A stretch of 6,940 nt of DNA from Oligoflexaceae bacterium (GTDB lineage: Bacteria > Bdellovibrionota_B > Oligoflexia > Oligoflexales > Oligoflexaceae), in NCBI GenBank assembly GCA_947474445.1, contig CANJJY010000245.1, forward strand, positions 1 to 6,940, read 5' to 3'. Under the pieces are notes generated by a model that saw only the letters and a program-made list of their open reading frames with translations, had not been told where the DNA came from and ran no database searches. Below are positions 1-6,254 of this stretch, one piece after another. The translations under genes were made by a program, and so were the position numbers. Numbering within the stretch: the first letter of the stretch is position 1; every line of letters starts with the position of its first letter.

Positions 1-270
1 CTTTACGCGCTTGACGCCATCGGAACCGGTCGTCACCACTTCTGGAACAATTTTTTCGAACTCTTGGGCAATGACACCAATTTGTGTTTTGCTGCCGTAC
101 TGCTTCTCGTTAATCCATTAGGATGGAGAGGTAGTGCCTATGCCGACGTTGCCGTTGTAAAGAATACGTACGCTTTCCGTCGAGGCAGTGGCGCCCAGGC
201 CGTCGTCGATCTTTTCAATTCGAGCAAAATTGCGCTGTTGGGTATTGGCTGCCGACGAAATGTGAGAGTT
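1..270 (-). pseudogene. Decayed C-terminal part of an S74 (intramolecular chaperone) tail-fibre-like protein
   Basis: Seen: read on the minus strand in one frame, bases 180-121 encode TESVRILYNGNVGIGTTSPS. An in-frame TAA follows (118-120), and bases 117-1 then read WINEKQYGSKTQIGVIAQEF followed by EKIVPEVVTTGSDGVKRVK to the window edge. Known: the NVGIGTTSP string is typical of the region just before Peptidase_S74 domains, and W-I-N...G.IAQE.E...PE.V is typical of the domain itself. Phage tail spikes and bacterial surface fibres carry this domain as a self-cleaving trimerisation chaperone. Inferred: the stretch normally lying between these parts, including the Ser-Asp self-cleavage site followed by R-L/Y-K, is missing, so a deletion plus the stop has killed the gene. 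Upstream homology fades near 270 and stops occur at 346-348 and 352-354, so no start is visible. The left end runs off the window. Family assignment is fairly sure; the exact limits are not. Confidence 0.7.
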
Positions 271-332
271 GGGCGCCGCCCGCCTCTGCCGCGCTCCTCG
301 GGTGTAGATGAGGCAAGTCGCCTTTCGCGAAT

Positions 333-375
333 AATAGGGTTGACCTTACTTTTATCCGGAATAAAATAGGGTTGA
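333..375 (+). repeat. Two imperfect direct repeats sharing AATAGGGTTGA
   Basis: The 11-base string AATAGGGTTGA occurs at 333-343 and again at 365-375, 32 bases apart. The flanks also resemble each other: each copy is preceded by a GAATAA-like string and followed by a T-rich stretch ending in GG, with about 11 of 16 bases matching after the core. This looks like an old tandem duplication of roughly 32 bases. It lies in the control region of the broken ATPase gene, and the first copy contributes the -35 box of the promoter there. Confidence 0.6.
340..367 (+). promoter_or_regulatory. Sigma70-like promoter in front of the AAA_14-type remnant
   Basis: TTGACC at 340-345 matches the -35 consensus at five of six positions. 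TAAAAT at 362-367 matches the -10 consensus at five of six, and the spacer is 16 bases. Transcription would start near 374, about 29 bases before the GTG start of the ATPase remnant at 403. The remnant also has GAGG at 393-396, six bases before the GTG. The promoter is therefore better preserved than the gene it serves. Predicted from consensus only. Confidence 0.5.
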
Positions 376-402
376 GCTGAATTTTTTCTGGCGAGGCCTT
401 TT

Positions 403-646
403 GTGAAGCGCTATCTCATTGATGATGATCGAAAGAAAAAAATGGTTATTATTGGCGGCCCTCGTCAAGTCGGCAAAAAGGCGATGACTCTTCAATTGCT
501 AGACCCCCCCCAATGAGACAAATCCCGCCTATCTTAACTGGGACCAACCCAGCATTCGACGCGACTTGTTAGCTGGAATATTACCAGAAGCGAAGGAGTG
601 AATTGGAGATTATTTTTTCGATATTTTGACTGTATATGACTATTGA
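403..646 (+). pseudogene. Broken N-terminal stub of an AAA_14/DUF4143-type ATPase
   Basis: Seen: from GTG 403 the first frame reads VKRYLIDDDRKKKMVIIGGP and then RQVGKKAMTLQLLDPPQ, stopping at 514-516. A run of eight C (504-511) ends this frame. One base over, from 512, the reading continues NETNPAYLNWDQPSIRRDLL then AGILPEAKE to TGA 599-601, and a short open stretch runs to TGA 644-646. With seven C instead of eight, the two parts join as one 65-residue protein. Known: GPRQVGKT at the Walker A site and a YLNWD string about 25 residues later mark the AAA_14 ATPases usually fused to DUF4143. Odd: the Walker A Thr after the catalytic Lys is replaced by Lys (GPRQVGKK), and the DE-box, sensor regions and whole C-terminal domain are absent. 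It is a dead fragment, probably left by an accessory gene. A promoter and ribosome site precede it. Confidence 0.65.
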
Positions 647-666
647 CCCACCGATTCATCGGTGGG
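647..666 (-). terminator. Perfect 8-bp hairpin downstream of rlmK, candidate terminator
   Basis: CCCACCGA (647-654) pairs perfectly with TCGGTGGG (659-666) around a TTCA tetraloop. It lies 52 bases past the rlmK stop codon, in the only gap between the minus-strand operon and the plus-strand ATPase remnant, so it could end transcripts from either side. Neither side has a proper U-run; on the minus strand the hairpin is followed by a mixed, only mildly U-rich stretch. It could therefore be an RNA-stabilising 3' end or a Rho-dependent end rather than an intrinsic terminator. Confidence 0.45.
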
Positions 667-718
667 AAGAATTCGAAGTGGGCTATTTCCCAAGAAGAGC
701 GGCGACAAGCAGTCCATT

Positions 719-1723
719 TCAGCGATCAATCCGAAAGGCTCGATGTGGCGTCCGACCATCATAATCCAGCGGAGTCGTCTTCTCGGTAATCTCTTCCACC
801 GTGCATTGCGGCAAATCTTCGAGGGCGGGCTGGAAGCGCTGATGATTCGTCGAGAAATAAAGCGTGCCGTGAATGCGGAGCACCGCCAAAGCTTCGATGA
901 CCACCGCGCGATGATCGCGCTGAATATCGAATTCAACGACATCGCCTCGCGTTGAGAACGAAGGGGGATCGAGGACGATGAGGTCCCAGCGCTTGCCCAT
1001 GCGCGCTGCTTGCCTGAGAAAGGTCCGCACGTCTTCGACGACGAACTCGTGTTCAGGTCCCACGAATCCATTGAGCTCCATGTTTTCTTCGGCCCAATCG
1101 AGGTAACGCTGCGAGCGATCGACGCTGGTCGTAGAGTTTGCTCCACCAGCCGCTGCGTAAGCAGTAAAGGATCCGGTATAGGCGAAGAGATTTAAGAACT
1201 CTTTGCCTACTGCCTGTTCGCGCACCATCGCGCGCGTCTTGCGATGATCAGCAAAGAGGCCGGTGTCGAGATAGGAATCGAGATCAACCCAAAAGCGGAG
1301 ATCGCCTTCGCGGGCGATGAAGCGCTCGCCTGTCCCAGCGGTCGCTTGCTTTTGATAGCGTTCACCCTGTTTGGGGCGCGTACTGCGGCGGCGCAGATGC
1401 AGCTTTTCTGGAGGCACTTGCAAGGCCTTCGCCACGGCCTCACCCATGATCTCGAGCCAGTTGGTTCCTTCGGTCTGCTCGCGGACGTATTCGCCCACGA
1501 CGAGGTGACCTTCGTACCAGTCGACGACGGCCCTAATTTCAGGAATTTCCCAATCATAAAGTCGAAAAACGCCTATCTGACGCTTCTCGAACGAGCCGTG
1601 GAGACGGCGAAAGGTTTTCTTAACGCGGTTGCTCAGCATTTCGGCCTGACGGGCGATGACCTCAGGAGAATAGGTGCGGTTTTTCACGATACTGAGCGTT
1701 TTCGGTGCCATACGGGGCTGCAT
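719..1723 (-). CDS. rlmK: Stand-alone RlmK-type 23S rRNA guanine-N7 methyltransferase
   Basis: A 334-residue class I S-adenosylmethionine-dependent methyltransferase of the cytosol. By homology it methylates N7 of a 23S rRNA guanine (G2069 in E. coli), assisting 50S assembly. Seen: an RlmK-like N-terminal lobe with FRLYDWEIPE (53-62), DTGLFADHR (153-161), motif I FLNLFAYTGS (176-185), the acidic ribose-binding strand TTSVDRS (198-204), motif IV LDPPSF (251-256) and QRDH (268-271). Known: in gammaproteobacteria this domain is the C-terminal half of the fused RlmKL protein of about 700 residues. Here the THUMP/RlmL half is absent, as in many other phyla. There is no N-terminal PUA domain, which argues against RlmI, whose catalytic core is similar. 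AAAGGAG sits six bases before the ATG and fixes the start. The gene begins 87 bases after uvrC with no convincing terminator between, so it is probably the last gene of the uvrB-uvrC operon. Enzyme class is sure; target base is inferred. Confidence 0.88.
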   Translation of the reverse strand: MQPRMAPKTLSIVKNRTYSPEVIARQAEMLSNRVKKTFRRLHGSFEKRQIGVFRLYDWEIPEIRAVVDWYEGHLVVGEYVREQTEGTNWLEIMGEAVAKALQVPPEKLHLRRRSTRPKQGERYQKQATAGTGERFIAREGDLRFWVDLDSYLDTGLFADHRKTRAMVREQAVGKEFLNLFAYTGSFTAYAAAGGANSTTSVDRSQRYLDWAEENMELNGFVGPEHEFVVEDVRTFLRQAARMGKRWDLIVLDPPSFSTRGDVVEFDIQRDHRAVVIEALAVLRIHGTLYFSTNHQRFQPALEDLPQCTVEEITEKTTPLDYDGRTPHRAFRIDR

Positions 1724-1810
1724 GAGAAGCTCCTTTGGGGAGGATAAGCAGCGTCCTTTTAGCAGCTATAAAGTCTGGGGTAAAGCTGTTTCCACCTTTT
1801 TCTCGCCGCC

Positions 1811-3664
1811 TCAAGAAGTCTGTTCCTGATGTAAGGCCGTGAAGAGATTGAGGGCGGCTTTTTCGTTGAGACCCTTGACGTTTTGCAGGCGCTCGAGACT
1901 GGCCGCGCGCAGGGATTCGACACTGCCGAATTCGATGAGCAGACGCTTCTTCAGAGTCGGTCCAATGCCGGGGATTTCGTCGAGAATCGAGCGGTGCGCG
2001 ATGCCCTGTCGCTTCTTTCTGTGATAGGTGATCGCAAAGCGGTGCGCCTCATCGCGGATGCGCGTCACGAGGCGAAAGACCGGGCTGCCTTCTTCGAGTT
2101 CGATCGGCTCTTCGCGATCGGGGAGTACTAATCTCTCCTTGCTCGACTCGAGACTGCGCGAGTCATCGCGCGGCCCCTTGTCATTGCGACTCTTCGCTAA
2201 ACCGACGAGCGGCATACCGAGCTGTGGAAATTGCGAAACGACCTGCATAGCAGCCTGCACCTGGGGCCGCCCCCCATCGATGATCAATAGATCGGGGAGA
2301 TCATCGTCGCGGAGCCCGCGCTCCAGGCGCCGCTGCACCACTTCACGGATTGAGGCAAAATCATCCGGAGCTCCTTCGACTGTTTTGATTTCATAGCGGC
2401 GGTAGAATTCCTTGGCCGCTTTGCCGTGAATGAAACAGACATCGGAAGCGACGATCGCCATCGCTCCGAGGTTGGAAATGTCGATGCACTCGATGCGTTC
2501 GGGCAGCCGGGGTAGACTCAGAGCTTCTTGCAGCAGCATAAGTCCCACTTCGGCCTGTTGCTTGACGTTGACAGCAGACTCGAGTTGATGCGTGGCGTTC
2601 TTCTCGGCGATGTCCAAAAGATCGCGCTCTTCGCCGCGACTAGCCATGACGATATCGCTCAAAATAGCTTGACCTTGACTGATGACGACGCCGAGATCAC
2701 GGCTGAGGTCCGTCGTATCGCCGACAATGATGCGAGCGGGTGTAACGCGATTTGCATAGTACTGCAGAATAAAAGACTCGAGAGCTTCCTGGAGGCTGTC
2801 CGGCGAGGTGGGCACGATAAAGTGGTCTCCGCCCAGCAGAGTTCGCTGCCGCACGGTCAAGACGTGGAAAGCTATATGACTGTCACTCGCGGCGATCCCA
2901 ATGATGTCGGCATCCACCGTGTCGGTGAGAATCGCGACTTGATTCTGACCGATTTGCTCAACGGCCTTCAATTGATCGCGGAGGAGAGCGGCTTCTTCAT
3001 AGCGTTCAGCCTGCGAGGCCGTCCGCATCTTTTTTTTGAGTTCGGAGAGCAAGGAGCTCACATTGCCTTCCAGCAGTGACATGGCCGACTTGATCAGCGA
3101 GATATAAACATCGCGATCGACTGGCAAGGTGCAAGGGCCGAGACACATTTTCATATGATAATAATTGCAGGGCCGCGTCGCTGCGCGAAACTCGTGCGGG
3201 GAGCAGCGGATCAGGGGAAAGATGCGATAGACCTGCCTGAGCATGACGCTGAGCTGAGAAGCGCTGCCAAAGGGGCCAATATAGTGCGCGCCATCGTCCT
3301 TCCGCCGGCGCACTTTTTCGAGACGCGGCCAGGGATCTTCTAGACAAACGCGGATGAAGGGATATTCCTTGTCATCCCGCAGGAGGATATTGAAGTAGGG
3401 TTTGTGATGCCGGATCAAGGTACGTTCGAGCAGCAGGGCCTCGACCTCGGTCATGGTCAGCATCAGATCAAAGTCGGTGATTTCAGCGACCAAGGCCCGG
3501 GTTTTAGAGGTGTGCTGCTGGGCGCTATGAAAATAACTCGAAACGCGATTGCGCAGATTTTTAGCCTTGCCGACATAGATGATCGCACCTTTCTTATTCT
3601 TCATAAGATAGACGCCGGCATCGGTCGGCAGCTGGCTCAATTTCTGTTCCACGATCTTGTTCAC
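1811..3664 (-). CDS. uvrC: UvrABC excinuclease subunit C
   Basis: UvrC joins the UvrB-DNA complex and cuts the damaged strand on both sides of the lesion. The 617 residues match the usual length of about 600. N-terminal GIY-YIG nuclease for the 3' cut: GVYL (17-20), IIYVGKAKNLRNR (28-40) and TEVEALLLE (72-80), which carries the conserved metal-binding Glu. Four cysteines at 154, 166, 174 and 178 sit where the E. coli protein ligates a 4Fe-4S cluster. A UVR helical hairpin (about 205-240) binds UvrB. The RNase H-like nuclease for the 5' cut shows CIDISNLG (Asp395), LLIIDGGRPQ (Asp463) and RDEAHRFAI (His541), an apparently intact Asp-Asp-His triad. Tandem helix-hairpin-helix motifs (about 562-608, PGIGPTLKKRLL and VKGLNEKAA) bind DNA. 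The start is GTG inside the overlap GTGA with the uvrB stop, with AGAGG seven bases upstream within uvrB, so translation is probably coupled to uvrB. All key residues appear present. Confidence 0.97.
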   Translation of the reverse strand: MNKIVEQKLSQLPTDAGVYLMKNKKGAIIYVGKAKNLRNRVSSYFHSAQQHTSKTRALVAEITDFDLMLTMTEVEALLLERTLIRHHKPYFNILLRDDKEYPFIRVCLEDPWPRLEKVRRRKDDGAHYIGPFGSASQLSVMLRQVYRIFPLIRCSPHEFRAATRPCNYYHMKMCLGPCTLPVDRDVYISLIKSAMSLLEGNVSSLLSELKKKMRTASQAERYEEAALLRDQLKAVEQIGQNQVAILTDTVDADIIGIAASDSHIAFHVLTVRQRTLLGGDHFIVPTSPDSLQEALESFILQYYANRVTPARIIVGDTTDLSRDLGVVISQGQAILSDIVMASRGEERDLLDIAEKNATHQLESAVNVKQQAEVGLMLLQEALSLPRLPERIECIDISNLGAMAIVASDVCFIHGKAAKEFYRRYEIKTVEGAPDDFASIREVVQRRLERGLRDDDLPDLLIIDGGRPQVQAAMQVVSQFPQLGMPLVGLAKSRNDKGPRDDSRSLESSKERLVLPDREEPIELEEGSPVFRLVTRIRDEAHRFAITYHRKKRQGIAHRSILDEIPGIGPTLKKRLLIEFGSVESLRAASLERLQNVKGLNEKAALNLFTALHQEQTS

Positions 3665-5691
3665 GAGGTAGCCTCTGTCTGGTCCATGTAAGCGAGCAGC
3701 GTATCCTTGAGAGCGGCGATGGTATCGCGCAGCTCGGCCGCCTTTTCAAATTCGAGCTCGGCCGCCAACTTCTGCATCTCTTTGGATTTGCGCGTGATCA
3801 GCTTTTCGAGTTCCTTGACGCTTTTCACATCGTTTTCTTTCAGGAGCTTGTCGACCTCTGCCTTGGGCCGCTGTCCATCGTCACTGCTCAGGCCATAGAT
3901 TTCGCGCAGACCGGGCTGCATTTCCTTTTGAATCGATTCGGGTGTGATGCCGTGCGCGAGGTTGTGAGCGATTTGAATCTTGCGCCTGCGATCCGTCTCG
4001 TCGAGACAGGCACGGATTGAATCGGTGATCCTATCCGCATAAAAAATCACGTGACCCTCGACGTTCCGCGCGGCGCGTCCCACCGTTTGGATGAGCGAGG
4101 AACGCGAGCGGAGAAAGCCTTCCTTGTCAGCATCCATAATCGCAACCAGGCTCACTTCGGGAAGGTCGAGTCCTTCGCGAAGAAGGTTGATCCCAATTAA
4201 GACGTCGATCACCCCCTTGCGAAGATCGCGAAGGATCTCAGAGCGTTCAATGCTGTCGAGATCGGAATGCAGATAACGAGCTTTGATACCCAGATCTTTA
4301 TAATAAGACGAAAGATCCTCGGCCATGCGCTTGGTCAGCGTCGTGATCAAGGTGCGCATGCCCTTAGCCGTGGTCTTTCGAATCTCGTTCAGAAGATCGT
4401 CGACCTGATGGGTCGTCGGCCGTATTTCGATCGATGGATCGACGAGGCCAGTCGGTCGGATGACCTGCTCAAAAAAGAGTCCGCCAGTCTGTTCGAGCTC
4501 ATAGCGTCCTGGCGTGGCTGAGACGTAGACGATGCGATCGGTCCGCTCCAGAAATTCTTCAAACTTCAAGGGTCGGTTATCGAGGGCTGCCGGGAGACGG
4601 AATCCGAAATTCACGAGCGTCTCTTTTCGGGCGCGGTCACCGCGGAACATCGCTCCAATTTGCGGTACGGTGATATGACTTTCGTCGATAATAGTTAAGA
4701 AGTGATCGGGAAAGTAGTCGAGCAAGGTCGGAGGGGGGGAACCAGGTAGCGAACCTGTGAGGTAGCGGGAATAGTTCTCGATTCCTGGACAAAAGCCGAG
4801 CTCTTCCAGCAGCTCGACATCGTGCATCGTCCGCTGCTCGAGCCTTTGGTATTCAACGAGTTTGCCCTGCTCTTTGAGTTCGCGCAGACGGACGCCAAGA
4901 TCGGACAGAATCTCGCGAATGATCGCCTTCATATCCCCGCGTTCTGTCACATAGTGCGAATTGGGATAGATCGACAGCGACTCGACTAGTTTTTGCTTTT
5001 TGCCAGTCAACACATCAAAAATCGAAATAGCCTCGATTTCATCGCCGAAAAATTCGACGCGGATGCCATGATCTTTTTGGTGGGAAGGCAAGATATCCAC
5101 AACGTCGCCGCGGACTCGAAAGGTACCCCGCTGGAGAGCGACATCGTTACGGGTATACTGAATATCGATCAAACTCCGCAGAAAGGTGTTGCGCGCCGTT
5201 TGGTCACCAACTGCGATTTTGACGACGAGGCTGGAATAACTCTCGGGCGAGCCCATGCCGTAGATGCAGCTGACGCTGGCGATGATGATGGAATCACGCC
5301 GTTCGAAAAGCGCTTGGGTCGCAGCATGGCGCATTTTGTCGATGTCGTCGTTGATCAGGGCGTCTTTAGCAATATAAGTATCTGATCCGGGGATATAAGC
5401 TTCAGGTTGGTAGTAATCGTAGTAACTGATGAAAAAACCAACAGCGCTCTGCGGAAAGAGCTGCCGGAATTCTGTGAATAGCTGCGCCGCCAGCGTCTTG
5501 TTCGGCGCAATGATCAAAGTGGGCCGCTGCATGCGCTTTATAATGTTAGCCATCGTGAAAGTCTTACCCGAACCGGTGACGCCAAGGAGGATGGAATGCT
5601 TGGCGCCGCTTTCAAGTGACTGGGCTATGCCTTCAATGGCCTGGGGCTGATCACCTCGGGGTACCATCGCGTCGGATAATTGGAAGTCCAT
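3661..5691 (-). CDS. uvrB: UvrABC excinuclease subunit B, DNA helicase-like damage verifier
   Basis: UvrB receives damaged DNA from UvrA, checks the lesion by threading a strand behind its beta-hairpin at the cost of ATP, and recruits UvrC. The 676 residues match the family. Seen: Walker A GVTGSGKT (37-44), beta-hairpin start SYYDYYQPEAYIP (89-101), Walker B IIDESH (334-339), SATPGRYELEQ (391-401), helicase motif V INLLREGLDLPE (501-512) and motif VI QTVGRAARN (535-543) with its arginine fingers. The C-terminal UVR hairpin (about 628-664, EFEKAAELRD) is the UvrC-binding site and matches the UVR element in UvrC. The ATG start is supported by AAGGA (5700-5704) eight bases upstream. It is the first gene of the operon, and its TGA overlaps the uvrC start. 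I found no recognisable LexA box or clear -10/-35 pair upstream, so damage induction cannot be claimed. No lesion is visible in the gene. Confidence 0.98.
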   Translation of the reverse strand: MDFQLSDAMVPRGDQPQAIEGIAQSLESGAKHSILLGVTGSGKTFTMANIIKRMQRPTLIIAPNKTLAAQLFTEFRQLFPQSAVGFFISYYDYYQPEAYIPGSDTYIAKDALINDDIDKMRHAATQALFERRDSIIIASVSCIYGMGSPESYSSLVVKIAVGDQTARNTFLRSLIDIQYTRNDVALQRGTFRVRGDVVDILPSHQKDHGIRVEFFGDEIEAISIFDVLTGKKQKLVESLSIYPNSHYVTERGDMKAIIREILSDLGVRLRELKEQGKLVEYQRLEQRTMHDVELLEELGFCPGIENYSRYLTGSLPGSPPPTLLDYFPDHFLTIIDESHITVPQIGAMFRGDRARKETLVNFGFRLPAALDNRPLKFEEFLERTDRIVYVSATPGRYELEQTGGLFFEQVIRPTGLVDPSIEIRPTTHQVDDLLNEIRKTTAKGMRTLITTLTKRMAEDLSSYYKDLGIKARYLHSDLDSIERSEILRDLRKGVIDVLIGINLLREGLDLPEVSLVAIMDADKEGFLRSRSSLIQTVGRAARNVEGHVIFYADRITDSIRACLDETDRRRKIQIAHNLAHGITPESIQKEMQPGLREIYGLSSDDGQRPKAEVDKLLKENDVKSVKELEKLITRKSKEMQKLAAELEFEKAAELRDTIAALKDTLLAYMDQTEATS

Positions 5692-5896
5692 AGATCTTGT
5701 CCTTATCGTCTGCTAGAAATCGGTTCGAAATTTTTTGGATTCCCTCTCGTGAAGGATGACCCGTCCCGTCCTCGCGCCTCAGTCCGTTCTGCCGTCCTCG
5801 TGCCGCCGCCCTCCGCTTGGTCGACGAGGCGAAGCGACGCCGGGAATTGTCGCAAAACTCTCTGCCGAAGAGAACTGTTTCTTGGTGGTGAGCAAG

Positions 5897-5926
5897 AGGA
5901 TTCTGTTTTAGAATCGTCCTTTATTT
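5897..5926 (+). other. Inverted repeat GATTCT-GTTTT-AGAATC, operator or weak terminator
   Basis: GATTCT (5899-5904) pairs perfectly with AGAATC (5910-5915) around a five-base loop. Allowing a two-base bulge, AG/CT pairs extend the stem outward, and a T-rich stretch TTTATTTAT follows on the plus strand. It sits about 208 bases upstream of uvrB and 340 upstream of actA. It may be a regulator site in the divergent control region or the end of a short plus-strand transcript; nothing decides between these. Confidence 0.3.
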
Positions 5927-6036
5927 ATCTGAGGCCTAGCTCAGCTGGTTCTGAAGTTGTAGGATGTCATGGCTCGGTTCATCGGTTTGAATATGCAACT
6001 TTCACAGCGAGCGGGACACGCAAGCTGTAAAGAAAT

Positions 6037-6057
6037 TTAGCTAAGACTCTTAGCTGA
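6037..6057. other. Inverted repeat AGCTAA-GACTC-TTAGCT upstream of actA
   Basis: AGCTAA (6039-6044) and TTAGCT (6050-6055) pair around GACTC. The outer T.G and T-A pairs extend the stem to eight. On the minus strand the hairpin is followed by AAATTTCTTT. It lies just upstream of the best promoter match for actA, a usual place for a repressor or activator site, so an operator is as likely as a terminator. No regulator family is recognised. Confidence 0.3.
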
Positions 6058-6071
6058 GTTGCGTCGACAAA

Positions 6072-6102
6072 TTGATTGGCGCTGGGTAGGAATTGTGATA
6101 AC
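6072..6102 (+). promoter_or_regulatory. Weak candidate promoter of actA
   Basis: TTGATT (6072-6077) matches the -35 box at four of six positions. GATAAC (6097-6102) matches the -10 at four of six and carries an extended TG two bases upstream (6094-6095). The spacer of 19 is longer than ideal. Transcription would start near 6109, giving a leader of about 145 bases that contains the hairpin at 6137-6169. This is the best match I see by eye in the region, but still a weak one. Confidence 0.25.
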
Positions 6103-6136
6103 AAAGGCGGTCACAAGAGAGCGTCATCCCATGCTC

Positions 6137-6169
6137 AGGCGAAGGCATCACGTGAGAAATCGCCTTTTT
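6137..6169 (+). terminator. Terminator- or attenuator-like hairpin in the actA leader
   Basis: AGGCGA (6137-6142) pairs with TCGCCT (6160-6165), and the stem runs straight into TTTTT (6165-6169). The 17-base loop contains the palindrome TCACGTGA (6148-6155). The element lies 86 bases before the actA start, with no plus-strand gene upstream for it to terminate. It may stop read-through from the left or act as an attenuator of the ACIII operon. The six-pair stem is short for its loop, so efficiency is doubtful. Confidence 0.35.
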
Positions 6170-6254
6170 GATACAGGCTCGCGAGTCGCTTCGGCTCCCT
6201 GCGTGAACGAGAGAGTATCCCGAGATAATGTTCTTTCCTTTAAGGAGGCTGTCG

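Larger units (their letters stand above)
5692..6254. other. Divergent intergenic region between uvrB and actA, no supportable gene
   Basis: These 563 bases must hold the promoters of both operons. Open frames exist on both strands but lack a good start with a ribosome site and resemble no family I recognise. The uvrB-side part (5750-5820) is strongly pyrimidine-rich on the plus strand and holds CCGTCCTCG twice (5766-5774, 5792-5800). Further right are two inverted repeats, one weak promoter match and one terminator-like hairpin, listed separately. A string resembling a tRNA D-arm (5937-5948) does not extend into a foldable tRNA. Confidence 0.7.

Noticed and set aside
504..511. C8 tract as a phase-variation switch
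   Set aside because: Restoring the frame would still give only about 65 residues ending at 599-601, with an altered Walker A and no remaining ATPase domain. There is no functional product to switch on.
640..1146. Long minus-strand open frame overlapping the 3' half of rlmK
   Set aside because: It is out of frame with a well-supported methyltransferase, rich in Ser/Arg, and has no family likeness. It is a shadow frame.
1741..1795. Possible hairpin CAGCT...AGCTG between uvrC and rlmK as a terminator
   Set aside because: There are only five pairs around a loop of about 16 bases and no U-run, so it is too weak to split the operon.
5699..5925. Minus-strand open stretch of about 75 codons just upstream of uvrB
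   Set aside because: It has no ATG or GTG start with a ribosome site, its composition follows the purine-rich DNA, and no family is recognised.
5692..5960. A LexA (SOS) box in front of uvrB
   Set aside because: I looked for CTG-N10-CAG and GAAC-N4-GTTC forms and found neither. Lineage-specific LexA sites cannot be excluded without knowing the phylum.
5930..6000. tRNA-like pieces: TAGCTCAGCTGG (5937-5948) resembling a D-arm, and GGTTTGAAT (5984-5992) resembling a T-loop at about the right distance
   Set aside because: The 3' half of the D-stem, the anticodon stem, the T-stem and the acceptor stem do not pair. At best it is a decayed tRNA; chance is equally likely.
5680..6030. Plus-strand open frame of 116 codons across the uvrB start and the intergenic region
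   Set aside because: Its start lies inside uvrB on the opposite strand, no ribosome site is evident, and the translation is low in pattern with no recognisable motif.
6091..6105. AATTGTGATAAC resembling part of the lac operator
   Set aside because: The other half-site and spacing are missing and no LacI-type context exists. The similarity is coincidental.
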